Below are positions 8,306 to 15,798 of a stretch of DNA of 48,000 nucleotides, in pieces; the stretch's first letter is position 1, and every line of letters begins with the position of its first letter. The stretch is taken from contig CAJSYQ010000026.1 in NCBI GenBank assembly GCA_910574015.1, positions 1 through 48,000 on the forward strand, given 5' to 3'. The notes beneath the pieces were generated by a model that saw only the letters and a list, made by a program, of their open reading frames with translations, was not told the origin of the DNA and ran no database searches. This stretch comes from Eubacteriaceae bacterium. GTDB lineage: Bacteria; Bacillota; Clostridia; Lachnospirales; Lachnospiraceae. The translations under genes were made by a program, and so were the position numbers.

Positions 8306-9916
8306 TTATCTGCCCTGTATATATTCCTCGTTTTGTCTCTGATACATAGGACGGTTCTCCCTTGTACGTTCTTCCGGTTCCATATCCTCCATGAAACTCT
8401 CCACCGCCTTTACATACACCTCTGCCAGCTCTAACGTACATATCCGGTTCTCCGGCATGATTTCCTCTCTTATTTCAGAAACCTTTACAGCCTGTTCCTT
8501 CTGCACATTCCAGAATCCCGCCAGCCTGTACTCCGTTCCCCGTCCGTTATAGTCCTCATACACCGGAACCACTTCCCCTGTGGAAGTCTGCCACGAGGCA
8601 ATCTCCGGGAACGTGACAAGCCTGTCATGCTGAGGGAGAGAGGTACGGTACTCCCTTAACAGCCTGCCGAGAGGGGTATAGCCATAAGGGGAGGCGGCCC
8701 GTATATCCTTTTTTTCTTCTACAAACTTTGCAAACTCCCGCACCAGCGGAATCATGGATAACAGCTTATAAAAGAGTGCTTTGAGTTTATCCAGTACGTT
8801 GATGAAATCCAGACGCTTTTCAAACTCTTTATCCAACACACCGATATCCTCTAAAAACCCCTCTTTTTTTACCTGTATTTGTTCCTTTTCATCTGTTGCT
8901 TTCCTGACATCACGCAAAAGACGCTCTTTATCAGAATGAAGGATAAGCGTATCTGTTTTTAAGGACAAATTTTCCTGCCGTATTTCCTCCTGTTCTGCCA
9001 TCAGTTTTTGTTTCATTTCCCTGCCTTCTGTTTTTATCTGTATCAAATCTTCCTCTGCTCCGATAATCTCTGTTTTCGTGTCAGACAACCGCCGTTCTGC
9101 TTCGGAAACTTCTTTTTCTGCCTGTTCCAGACGTTGGTTGGCATTAAAAAGCCTGTCCTGTTTTTCTTCAAGGAATCCCGCCACCATTTCCAGCCGCTTC
9201 GTTTCCTGCTGCACCTTATATTCCGCAACGGTCAGGTCATAGTTTTTCTCTTTCTGCTTATCTTTTACAAGCACTCCGAAGTGGATAAGCATTTCTACGC
9301 TTGCGGTCTGACGCAGGCTGTTCTGTAAAATATTCTCCAGCGTTTTCGGAGTGAAAACAGAGCGTTTGGAAACCTTTGTTTCCAGCCCGCGCTTAAATCC
9401 CCTGCCTATGGGAACGCCTACAACGTGCATATGCGGGCTTGCTTCATCAAAGTGGACTACCGCATTTGCAACTTTGAAATCCGGCATTTCTTTCTGCAAC
9501 TGCTCCAGTAAGGTGTCATATACCTTGCAGATATTTTCTTTGTTTTGCTTTTCCTTATCTGTTTCCATAAAGACATCTTCCCAGAAATCCTTATCCCCGC
9601 ACTGGAAAATAATCTCCACTGCCATGTCTTGGTTCTTGCCGGACAGATGTTCAAAATAATCGTCAATCCGTCGGTCTGCCCTTGTCTGTTTTTGGTTATA
9701 CTGCTCCAGTGCTTCTGAAAAAGTGTCCTGATAGACTTTTTTCACATCCCGCATAAGATTTGTACTGCCAAAGAGCAGGACAATGTTCTCCCTGTCATAC
9801 TCTTTGGAACGGTATTTCCGCAGGTTGTGTTTTGCCACACCGGACAGCCTGCCTTTGCTGTTGAGGGCACCTTTCCCGTTGCTGATATGGGCACTGTATG
9901 ATACTTCATTCATCAC
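8306..9916 (-). CDS. mob: MobV-family relaxase (plasmid recombination / mobilization protein)
   Basis: A 536-residue relaxase of the Pre/MobV family. The N-terminal catalytic region (1-200) has motif I around KHNLRKY (residues 29-35) and the metal-binding motif HFDEASPHMH (His155, Asp157, Glu158, His162, His164). A long coiled coil (about 225-385) is rich in E, Q and K. A C-terminal tail without a known domain follows. The family nicks oriT and stays bound to the transferred strand. GAGGGGGG precedes the ATG at 9916. It is the only gene of the left half of the element. A candidate oriT lies just upstream, the usual place in MobV elements. Confidence 0.88.
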   Translation of the reverse strand: MMNEVSYSAHISNGKGALNSKGRLSGVAKHNLRKYRSKEYDRENIVLLFGSTNLMRDVKKVYQDTFSEALEQYNQKQTRADRRIDDYFEHLSGKNQDMAVEIIFQCGDKDFWEDVFMETDKEKQNKENICKVYDTLLEQLQKEMPDFKVANAVVHFDEASPHMHVVGVPIGRGFKRGLETKVSKRSVFTPKTLENILQNSLRQTASVEMLIHFGVLVKDKQKEKNYDLTVAEYKVQQETKRLEMVAGFLEEKQDRLFNANQRLEQAEKEVSEAERRLSDTKTEIIGAEEDLIQIKTEGREMKQKLMAEQEEIRQENLSLKTDTLILHSDKERLLRDVRKATDEKEQIQVKKEGFLEDIGVLDKEFEKRLDFINVLDKLKALFYKLLSMIPLVREFAKFVEEKKDIRAASPYGYTPLGRLLREYRTSLPQHDRLVTFPEIASWQTSTGEVVPVYEDYNGRGTEYRLAGFWNVQKEQAVKVSEIREEIMPENRICTLELAEVYVKAVESFMEDMEPEERTRENRPMYQRQNEEYIQGR

Positions 9917-10036
9917 ACCCCCCTCTCTGCCGGAGGAATTTTTTTCTTATTTGTCATTTCCTTTCCGGCTGGTTTCCTTATCAAAAATTTTACGTCTCCG
10001 ATTTTCCTTTGGGCTGATGGGAACGTGGCGGGGTGC

Positions 10037-10099
10037 GGTTATCATTTCGGCTCTGCCGATAATGATAACCCCCTAGCATTTTTGTCAAGCCAAAAATGC
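10037..10099. promoter_or_regulatory. candidate oriT hairpins upstream of the relaxase
   Basis: GGTTATCATT (10037-10046) pairs with AATGATAACC (10061-10070), with an inner TCGG/CCGA. A second stem, GCATTTTT (10076-10083) with AAAAATGC (10092-10099), follows 5 bp later. They lie about 120 bp upstream of the MobV gene. Position and paired stems fit an origin of transfer. The nic site cannot be read directly. Confidence 0.45.
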
Positions 10100-10256
10100 G
10101 GGGGCCCTGCCGGGGGCTTGTTCAAGCGGGTGTATATCCAGCTTTTGCCTGTTATTTTGCCTGCCGGAGAAACCATCTGCCGCTGACCTGTATTCTGCCA
10201 AAGTAAAATACTGCGGATAAACATAAGTGCCAGCATGGTGTAAGCATACTGCCTAC

Positions 10257-10367
10257 AGGTGCAGGCATAAGTAACTGCATAATCTTCATAAGTACCGGCA
10301 CAGGTGCAGGCACCTGTCTGTTTCCCCTAATTTGGGTGCGGGCAGAGTGCAGGCAGAGGTGCAGGCA
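10257..10367 (+). repeat. three exact 11-bp repeats AGGTGCAGGCA
   Basis: Exact copies lie at 10257-10267, 10302-10312 and 10357-10367. A variant, GAGTGCAGGCA, lies at 10345-10355, 12 bp before the last copy. They are all in the same orientation. They could be arm-type sites for the integrase or excisionase, or relaxase-accessory sites. Confidence 0.7.
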
Positions 10368-10392
10368 CTTTTCCCATTGATTCCCCTGTCAT

Positions 10393-10514
10393 TGTGTAGT
10401 TTTGATGTAGGCTTTGCCCCAAATGATGCAGGAATGGTGTAGTATTTCAAAAAATGATGTAGGAACGGTGTAGAAAAAATCTACACCATTGCTACACCAA
10501 AACTACACCATTCC
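10393..10514. repeat. phased heptamer array GGTGTAG / CTACACC
   Basis: Plus-strand heptamers (TGTGTAG, GATGTAG, GGTGTAG, GATGTAG, GGTGTAG) start at 10393, 10404, 10436, 10456 and 10467. Inverted copies CTACACC start at 10481, 10492 and 10503. Neighbouring copies are 11 bp apart, one helical turn. The whole forms a large dyad, with outer arms GGAATGGTGTAG (10431-10442) and CTACACCATTCC (10503-10514). This looks like an iteron-type binding array. Confidence 0.75.
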
Positions 10515-10637
10515 TGTCCTGCCAAAGAAAAATTCCGGTTGATAACCGGAGAAGTCTGTGATACACTTATCTTGCGTGTAGGTATATCAAGACTCCGGTC
10601 TGATTGCCAATGGGGCAGCCGTTATGGCTGCCTCTTA

Positions 10638-10856
10638 TCATGTCCGGACAGTTTTTACTTCCGGGCGGTTCCGCAGGTCTTTCCCCTCATTTGCTGCCAT
10701 AAACCTCTCCAGCACATCCCTGCGTATGATTGCTTTCCGTCCAATCCGCAGCACCGGGATTTTCTCCCATTCCACCAGTTTCCGCATGGTGTTCCTGCCA
10801 ATGCCCGTATATTCGGACGCTTCCTCTATCGTCATTCCAATCTTAATCTCTGCCAT
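10638..10856 (-). CDS. xis: excisionase (Tn916 Xis-like winged helix)
   Basis: A 72-residue DNA-binding protein. The core TIEEASEYTGIGRNTMRKLV followed by RIGRKAIIRRDVLERFM matches the Tn916-type excisionase / MerR-like winged helix, which binds DNA next to the integrase core sites and directs excision. GGGAGGAT precedes the ATG. It is divergent from the XRE repressor across a shared control region (10857-11137). The -35 and -10 of its promoter flank one of the two operators. Confidence 0.85.
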   Translation of the reverse strand: MAEIKIGMTIEEASEYTGIGRNTMRKLVEWEKIPVLRIGRKAIIRRDVLERFMAANEGKDLRNRPEVKTVRT

Positions 10857-10944
10857 ACAAATATCCTCCCTCTTTTCCGATAACCTGTTTTTCCTGCATT
10901 TTCATTCCTGCTCATATCCGTATCCCCTTTCTTGTTGATTTACA

Positions 10945-11061
10945 ATATTGCATTATGCAACGCTGTAAAATACATAATAAATAAATACGATGGTTTTGTC
11001 AAGTCCTTTTGCGGTTATTTCTATTTTGCATATTGCAATATCTGTTTTTGTGTGTTATTAT
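10945..11061. promoter_or_regulatory. divergent promoters with a pair of inverted operators
   Basis: Site A, ATATTGCATTATGCAA (10945-10960), matches the reverse complement of site B, TTGCATATTGCAATAT (11026-11041), at 15 of 16 bases. On the minus strand, TTTACA - 16 bp - TATTGT puts site A between -35 and -10 of the xis promoter. On the plus strand, TTGCAA (11033-11038) - 17 bp - TATTAT (11056-11061) puts site B over the -35 of the repressor gene. The XRE protein encoded at 11138 is the natural ligand, so both autoregulation and xis repression are likely. Confidence 0.7.
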
Positions 11062-11137
11062 AGTCTTGTAACAACGAAACAGATTTCCCTTTAACAGCTT
11101 ATAACAAGCAGGGGGAACGCAGTGCAAGGAGGTCACG

Positions 11138-11752
11138 ATGGAGAAGAAAGAACTTCGCAGGACAATCGGTGAACGGGCGAAACAACGCCGCAAGTCGCTG
11201 AAACTCCCCCTCCAGTATGTTGCCGGACAGATGGACGTGAACAAGACCACCATCCAGCGGTATGAGAATGGGAGCATTGACAACACAAAGAAACTGATTG
11301 TTGAGGGATTAGCGGATGCACTTCATGTATCAGCGGCATGGCTCCGGGGCGAAACAGAGGATATGGGGGCGGATATGTCGGACAGCAGGGATTTTAAGAT
11401 TGAATCCGCCATGAGCCGGATAATGGGCGATTTCCCGCTTGACATGAAAGAGGAAGAAAGCGATTTCTCAAAGGATTTGCTGCTTTTGTTCCTTTATGAG
11501 TACCGTATGTTTAACCAGTCTTTTACCCATGCGGCTAAAGAGTATGGTAAGGGCGGGGATTTCAATGAGGCAATGTCAAAGGTCATGGGATTTGAATCTG
11601 AACAGGAGTTTAACAACGTCATGTTTCTGCGGGAGGTTATGCGTTTCATCAACAGCACGAGTGAAATCAGCGACATTGTAAGGGTGTATGCCAAACAGCC
11701 GGAACTTGCGAGGACGAGGCTGAAAAATCTTCTGAGTGAACATTCCTTGTAA
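11138..11752 (+). CDS. XRE-family repressor of the mobile element
   Basis: A 204-residue protein with an N-terminal XRE/Cro helix-turn-helix (about 6-66; core LPLQYVAGQMDVNKTTIQRY). The C-terminal region of about 130 residues is helical and has no recognised domain. It lacks a LexA-type Ser/Lys protease motif, so it is not obviously self-cleaving. AAGGAGGTCACG precedes the ATG. It is divergent from xis with two inverted operators between them, and upstream of int in the same direction. It probably keeps xis off and the element integrated. Confidence 0.82.
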   Translation: MEKKELRRTIGERAKQRRKSLKLPLQYVAGQMDVNKTTIQRYENGSIDNTKKLIVEGLADALHVSAAWLRGETEDMGADMSDSRDFKIESAMSRIMGDFPLDMKEEESDFSKDLLLLFLYEYRMFNQSFTHAAKEYGKGGDFNEAMSKVMGFESEQEFNNVMFLREVMRFINSTSEISDIVRVYAKQPELARTRLKNLLSEHSL

Positions 11753-11775
11753 CAGACAGGGCAACCGGAGTTCAA

Positions 11776-11792
11776 GCTATCCGCAGGATAGC
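11776..11792 (+). other. short hairpin between repressor and integrase
   Basis: GCTATCC GCA GGATAGC forms a compact stem, followed by a GCATATATGC palindrome. It lies in the 126-bp gap before int. With no T run it is not a standard terminator. It could tune int expression or be a DNA-binding site. Confidence 0.35.
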
Positions 11793-11878
11793 ATATATGC
11801 CTACACGCAAATAAGCATATCTATCAGTTCCGATTGCCAACGCAATAACAGATTGCGTCTAGGAAAGGAGATTTTATT

Positions 11879-13177
11879 ATGGCAAAAGGTTCTGTAAGAA
11901 AAAAAGGAAAGAAATGGTACTACCGCTTTTATGTGGAGAATGAGAGCGGAAATCTGGTGCAGAAGGAGTACGCAGGAACAGAGAGCAAGTCAGAAACGGA
12001 GAAACTTCTCCGCAAGGCAATGGAGGATTACGAGGAAAAGAAGTTTGTGGCAAAGACGGAAAATATCACGCAGGGGGAAATGCTGGATATATGGCTGGAG
12101 GAAGAAGTAAAGCCCGGTACATTAAGCACTGGGACGCTGATTGCCTATACCACTACCGCCAGACAGATTAAGAAACATCCTATCGGACAGCGTAAGCTGA
12201 AAAGCATAACTGCCGACCATTTACAGGAGTATATTGATTTCCTGTCTTTTGGAGGAACAAGACCGGACGGAACGGAGGCTCAGCCCATCAGTAAAAACTA
12301 TATGCTCCAGTTTTCGGCAGTCCTGCGGGGCTCGTTCCGGTTTGCGGTATTCCCGAAACGCTATATTACTTTTAATCCCATGCAGTATGTACGCATGCGG
12401 GTAAAAAAGGAGGAAGTGGAACTGTTTGAGGGAAATGCGGAAAATGAGACAGACATCCCGACCATTACCCATGAGCAGTACACGGAGATAACGGATTATC
12501 TCCGTAAAAAAAGAAATCCGGCACTCCTGCCGGTGCAGATAGCCTATTATACTGGATTACGCATTGGCGAGGTATGCGGGCTGGCATGGCAGGACATCAA
12601 CCTTGAGGAACAGTATCTTACCGTCCGCCGGAGTATGCGTTACAATGCCACCCGCCACAAGATGGAAATCGGTGCAACCAAGCGGAAAAAAATCCGTACA
12701 GTGGACTTCTGCGACACACTGGCAGAGATACTAAAAAAAGCCAGAAAGCAACAGCACAGAGAGCGTTTCCAGTGTGGCGAAATGTATTTCCGCAATTACT
12801 ATCAAAAAGTAATGGAAAAGGGAAGGACGCATTATGATCTGTATTCTTTGCAAAGTACGGAGGAGATACCGGACGATTACGAAGAACTGTCTTTTGTATG
12901 TTTACGTCAGGATGGTTCCTATGAATCAACCGCAACCCTCTCCAATGTATGCAGGCTGATTCAGAAACACGTAGAGGGACTTGAAAATTTCCACTTCCAC
13001 CAGTTGCGGCACACCTATACGAGCAATCTGTTATCAAACGGGGCAGCCCCGAAAGATGTGCAGGAACTTCTGGGACACTCTGATGTAAGTACCACAATGA
13101 ATGTTTATGCCCATGCCACCAGAGAGGCGAAACGGACTTCCGCAAGGCTTTTGGATAAGGTGGTGGGCGGTAATTAA
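11879..13177 (+). CDS. int: tyrosine recombinase / integrase (Tn916 family)
   Basis: A 432-residue site-specific recombinase. The N-terminal arm-binding domain begins SVRKKGKKWYYRFYVENESG, as in Tn916-type integrases. A SAM-like core-binding domain spans about 65-175 and the catalytic domain about 190-425. Catalytic residues seen: Arg228 in TGLRIGEVC, His374-x-x-Arg377 in HQLRHTY, His400 in LGHSD, and Tyr410 in MNVYAH. All are intact, so the enzyme should be active. GGAAAGGAG lies before the ATG. It is the right-most gene of the element, as expected next to an att site. Confidence 0.93.
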   Translation: MAKGSVRKKGKKWYYRFYVENESGNLVQKEYAGTESKSETEKLLRKAMEDYEEKKFVAKTENITQGEMLDIWLEEEVKPGTLSTGTLIAYTTTARQIKKHPIGQRKLKSITADHLQEYIDFLSFGGTRPDGTEAQPISKNYMLQFSAVLRGSFRFAVFPKRYITFNPMQYVRMRVKKEEVELFEGNAENETDIPTITHEQYTEITDYLRKKRNPALLPVQIAYYTGLRIGEVCGLAWQDINLEEQYLTVRRSMRYNATRHKMEIGATKRKKIRTVDFCDTLAEILKKARKQQHRERFQCGEMYFRNYYQKVMEKGRTHYDLYSLQSTEEIPDDYEELSFVCLRQDGSYESTATLSNVCRLIQKHVEGLENFHFHQLRHTYTSNLLSNGAAPKDVQELLGHSDVSTTMNVYAHATREAKRTSARLLDKVVGGN

Positions 13178-13181
13178 AAAC

Positions 13182-13222
13182 TTTCCCTTGTTTTGGTCCT
13201 ATGAGGGCAAAAACAAGGGAAA
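13182..13222. terminator. stem-loop after int
   Basis: A 13-bp perfect stem, TTTCCCTTGTTTT / AAAACAAGGGAAA, starts 5 bp after the int stop. T-rich sequence follows it on the minus strand, not the plus strand. It may therefore shield int from antisense transcription as well as end the int message. Confidence 0.55.
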
Positions 13223-13419
13223 ATGGTTGATTTGATGATGTAATGGGTTTGATAGATTGCGTAAAATGGGGATTTTGGTAGGGAATGATAGTTTAATTTA
13301 AATTGTTTCAATTCATTTGGAGCAAGTTCTGATAAAACAAAGAAACAAATTTCATTGTTAGACCTCTTTTCTTTTTTCAAAAATAACAGGATGTTTATAA
13401 TCGTTTCCCCAAATAAAAA
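13223..13419. other. AT-rich stretch without a supported gene
   Basis: No convincing gene. The minus-strand open frame across it has no ribosome site, is biased to I, F and K, and overlaps stem-loops. The right attachment site of the element should lie here or within the int tail, but no matching left-end repeat was found. Confidence 0.4.
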
Positions 13420-13421
13420 TA

Positions 13422-13452
13422 CTCGGCTTATTACATTTAAGTAATAAACCGA
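13422..13452 (-). terminator. terminator after the TnpV-like remnant
   Basis: On the minus strand, CTCGGTTTATTAC pairs with GTAATAAGCCGAG (one G-T pair), followed by TATTTTTATTT. This is a good intrinsic terminator. It is reached by transcription coming from the DUF1858 gene through the decayed remnant. Confidence 0.65.
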
Positions 13453-13538
13453 GCTCACTCGACATCTTATCTGACAGGCGGCCTGCAAGCATATTGCTTA
13501 CTATCCCCTACACTACGGTGTACTGTCCTCCGATGACC

Positions 13539-13757
13539 CTATTTAAAATCTCTTACATTATATCTTTTACCTACTGTAATGAACAGTTTCTCTGCTTGCT
13601 CGTTTATGTCAGCAAGATAGCTGTTTAAACTTGCCGTTTGTCAGCAAATTGACATAGAACAGCCACTTATGCTCCTAGATATACCGTAAATGCCGCTGTC
13701 TCCATACCCCAGTGGGCTTTTCTTTTTCGGGCGGTAAGGTAAGGCAAAAGTTGTTTC
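13539..13757 (-). pseudogene. decayed TnpV-like transposon protein
   Basis: On the minus strand the frame reads LPPEKEKPTGVWRQRHLRYI, then a stop codon, then EHKWLFYVNLLTNGKFKQ. Continuity then shifts to another frame reading NSYLADINEQAEKLF. This is the characteristic order of TnpV, the small protein of Tn4451/Tn1549-type elements (RQRHLRYLREYR..., YINLLTSGRLNSYLADIDKQAE from memory). One in-frame stop, one frameshift, and missing N- and C-terminal parts show it is dead. It begins right after the DUF1858 stop codon, so an earlier element probably landed there. Confidence 0.65.
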
Positions 13758-13760
13758 CGC

Positions 13761-13973
13761 CTATTCATTCTTAAGGGAAAGATATTCATTGATCTTTCCC
13801 ACTAACTCATCGCAGTCAAGACCATGGACCATCGCCGCCTCTTCCAGACTTTCTGACTGGGAAGAAGGGCACCCGATACAATGCATGCCGGATGCCATCA
13901 TAATAGGCGCCACCGTAGCGTCCTGCTCCAGAATATGACCGATCAGCATGTCCTTTGTTACTTCCTTCAACAT
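13761..13973 (-). CDS. DUF1858 redox-disulfide domain protein
   Basis: A 70-residue protein. Residues 1-65 match the DUF1858 domain (hybrid-cluster-protein-associated redox disulfide). It has the N-terminal VTKDMLIGHILEQ and the CxxC motif HCIGCPSS (Cys32, Cys35). The frame opens upstream at 14015, but AAAGGAGGA lies 7 nt before the ATG at 13973. It is divergent from the ferredoxin gene at 14175. A role in thiol or iron-sulfur redox chemistry is inferred. Confidence 0.88.
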   Translation of the reverse strand: MLKEVTKDMLIGHILEQDATVAPIMMASGMHCIGCPSSQSESLEEAAMVHGLDCDELVGKINEYLSLKNE

Positions 13974-14174
13974 ATCTATGTCCTCCTTTATAAACTGTGT
14001 TTTTAATATCTGCAATTTCGATTATAGTTATTATATCCGGTGTTGTCAAGTGGCTGGTTTCATCGGGGCGGGGAAGAGAATCAGAATCATGTTTTTGCTA
14101 ATTTCCTCTTGTATTTTTCCTCATTTTGTATTATTATGTGATTATGTTCAATATTATAAAAGGAGGATACAAGA

Positions 14175-14345
14175 ATGGCATATAAAATTACCGATTCCTG
14201 CATTAGCTGCGGTTCCTGTGCATCTGAATGTCCGGTAGGTGCTATCGCAGAAGGCGATGCTCATTACGAAATTGATGCATCTGCATGCCTGGATTGCGGT
14301 TCCTGTGCAGCAGCATGTCCTACAGGTGCTATCGAAGCAGAGTAA
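14175..14345 (+). CDS. 2x[4Fe-4S] ferredoxin
   Basis: A 56-residue clostridial-type ferredoxin. Two CxxCxxCxxxC clusters (Cys9, 12, 15, 19 and Cys38, 41, 44, 48) are each followed by PVGAI or PTGAI, with a near-perfect internal duplication. AAAAGGAGGAT precedes the ATG. It is monocistronic and ends at a strong terminator. It is a low-potential electron carrier. The indolepyruvate oxidoreductase encoded nearby on the opposite strand is a plausible partner. Confidence 0.95.
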   Translation: MAYKITDSCISCGSCASECPVGAIAEGDAHYEIDASACLDCGSCAAACPTGAIEAE

Positions 14346-14361
14346 AATTTACTTATCTTTT

Positions 14362-14391
14362 AAGGCTGTCCTTTGGACAGCCTTTTATTTT
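14362..14391 (+). terminator. terminator of the ferredoxin gene
   Basis: AAGGCTGTCC TTT GGACAGCCTT followed by TTATTTTTT: a classic intrinsic terminator 16 bp after the ferredoxin stop. It also separates the gene from the convergent amidohydrolase. Confidence 0.9.
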
Positions 14392-14405
14392 TTCCAATAA
14401 TTCAA

Positions 14406-15230
14406 TCAGTCTAAATCAAGCAGCTTCCTTATCGTTCCAGAGAAGATCTGCTCTTTCTCTTGTCTGGTCAGCGCAGTTCCCCGGATCCACTCCACGCACT
14501 CCCTCTGGGCGCACCAGGGGCTGTCCGTGCCAAAAACAATCCTCTCAGGACCAAACAATCTCACCAGCTCCACAAAAGCATCCTTTGTCAGCATCCCGTC
14601 CACATCCGGCATACAGGAAAGGGAGAACGCCGTATCAAGAAAGACCGGCTGATCCGCCAGTTTATCTTTCACTTCATCCCAGAGACGCCAGCCCCCCATA
14701 TGAGCCAGAATCAGCCGGTCGCTGCCCGTCTCCTTCACCACCTCAATAATATGATCCGGCCGGCAGTGAACCGGTTCGGGAAGCCCGATGTCCACCCCTG
14801 CGTGTACCATTATATATAAACCCAGTTCCGATGCCTCCATGACGATCCTCTTCCACCGGATATCATCAAAGAATACCTTCTGGTAATCCGGATGGATCTT
14901 AATCCCCTTTAACCCCAGGGACTTAATCCTGCGCAGCACCTCTTTGTAGTCCGGGGTATCCGGATGGATCCCCCCAAAGGACAGAAGCCCCGTCTCCGGT
15001 GCTGAGGCGTTGGTCTCTGCCGCCTCTTCATTGATGGTATCTACCTGACTGGGTGAAGTCGCCACAGGAAGAAGCAGGGAATAATCCACCCCTGCCGCCT
15101 TCATGGACTGTATAAGGCCGTCCTTACGGCCATTTACTTTCGCCTTGATTCCCGATGCCCTCTCCAGCTTCGCAATGGCGCGGTCTGCGATCTTCTCAGG
15201 ATATATATGCGTATGTGCATCTATGATCAT
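14406..15230 (-). CDS. amidohydrolase-family protein (TIM barrel, amidohydrolase 2)
   Basis: A 274-residue metal-dependent hydrolase of the amidohydrolase-2 family. The N-terminal metal motif is IIDAHTHIY (His6, His8). Further ligands appear in GIKIHPDYQ, MVHAGVD and LILAHMGG, with the terminal Asp in IVFGTDSPW. The family includes ACMSD-like decarboxylases and other C-C or C-N hydrolases, so the substrate cannot be told. Its ATG overlaps the iorB stop by 4 bp. Coupling to iorAB suggests a step in aromatic or indole metabolism, but this is inference. Confidence 0.85.
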   Translation of the reverse strand: MIIDAHTHIYPEKIADRAIAKLERASGIKAKVNGRKDGLIQSMKAAGVDYSLLLPVATSPSQVDTINEEAAETNASAPETGLLSFGGIHPDTPDYKEVLRRIKSLGLKGIKIHPDYQKVFFDDIRWKRIVMEASELGLYIMVHAGVDIGLPEPVHCRPDHIIEVVKETGSDRLILAHMGGWRLWDEVKDKLADQPVFLDTAFSLSCMPDVDGMLTKDAFVELVRLFGPERIVFGTDSPWCAQRECVEWIRGTALTRQEKEQIFSGTIRKLLDLD

Positions 15231-15796
15231 GCCTCAAAACCTGCCTTAAAGGCTCTCTGATTCAACTCCACCGTCTTAGGCGGTACGGTTTTTTCGATAA
15301 CAGAAAGCCACTCTTCTTCTTTGAAATCCATATTTTTCGCCGCCACACCGATGATCACGGTATTGAATACGCGGGCATTTCCCAGCTTCTTCGCCTCCGC
15401 CATGGCGTCAATGCTGACAACCTTATGATCTTTTCCCAGTGTTTCCAAAATGTCCTCAGGATATTCGGCCGCGCCGGTAACAACCGTCATTGGATCCATT
15501 CTCTGGTCGTTGACAATGAGAACTCCGCCCTTTTTCAGAAAATGGGCGTAGCGCATAGCCTCCAGCCGCTCAAAAGCAATGAGTACATCTGCCTGTCCCT
15601 CCTCCACGATAGGCTCATACACCTTATCGCCGTATCTCACAAAGGTCACAACGCTGCCGCCGCGCTGCGCCATGCCGTGAACCTCGCTGAGCTTTACGTC
15701 ATATCCTGCTGCCTGGATAATTCCCCCCAGAATCCGGCTGGTAAGAAGGGTTCCCTGTCCGCCCACGCCAACGATCATTATATTCTTCGTAACCAT
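15227..15796 (-). CDS. iorB: indolepyruvate:ferredoxin oxidoreductase, beta subunit
   Basis: A 189-residue gamma-type domain of the pyruvate/ketoisovalerate oxidoreductase family. It begins NIMIVGVGGQGTLLTSRILG and carries the conserved SEVHGMAQRGGSV segment. With IorA it oxidatively decarboxylates aryl pyruvates to aryl-acetyl-CoA and reduces ferredoxin. A GTG at 15802 is possible, but it lies within the iorA stop region. The ATG at 15796 has GGAGG 10 nt upstream. The gene starts 2 nt after the iorA stop. Confidence 0.93.
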   Translation of the reverse strand: MVTKNIMIVGVGGQGTLLTSRILGGIIQAAGYDVKLSEVHGMAQRGGSVVTFVRYGDKVYEPIVEEGQADVLIAFERLEAMRYAHFLKKGGVLIVNDQRMDPMTVVTGAAEYPEDILETLGKDHKVVSIDAMAEAKKLGNARVFNTVIIGVAAKNMDFKEEEWLSVIEKTVPPKTVELNQRAFKAGFEA

Positions 15797-15798
15797 AA

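Larger units (their letters stand above)
9917..10637. other. 721-bp non-coding region of the element (candidate oriT plus repeats)
   Basis: No coding frame is convincing here. Next to the relaxase lie hairpins at 10037-10070 and 10076-10099 (candidate oriT). From 10257 to 10367 there are AGGTGCAGGCA repeats. From 10393 to 10514 there is an array of GGTGTAG and CTACACC heptamers. The dense, phased repeats suggest a protein-loading site for transfer, excision or replication. Confidence 0.6.
8306..13222. mobile_element. integrative mobilizable element (MobV relaxase, Xis, XRE repressor, Int)
   Basis: A compact block of about 4.9 kb between pstS and the DUF1858 gene. It holds a MobV/Pre relaxase (minus), a repeat-rich non-coding region, a Tn916-type excisionase (minus), a divergent XRE repressor (plus) and a tyrosine integrase (plus) at the right end. 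There is no type IV secretion or coupling protein, so transfer would need a helper element. No cargo gene is apparent. I could not find a direct repeat marking attL and attR, so both borders are approximate. Confidence 0.75.

Noticed and set aside
10257-10514. CRISPR array
   Set aside because: The repeats are 7-11 bp with short irregular spacing, and no cas gene is nearby. They are binding-site arrays, not CRISPR.
8261-13419. Attachment-site direct repeats (attL/attR) of the mobile element
   Set aside because: I compared the 8220-8305 and 13178-13420 regions and found no shared repeat longer than chance, so the borders are left approximate.
13174-13488. Minus-strand open frame of 104 codons right of int
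   Set aside because: No ribosome site. It crosses a terminator stem and the int stop stem-loop, and its composition is biased. Not supported as a gene.
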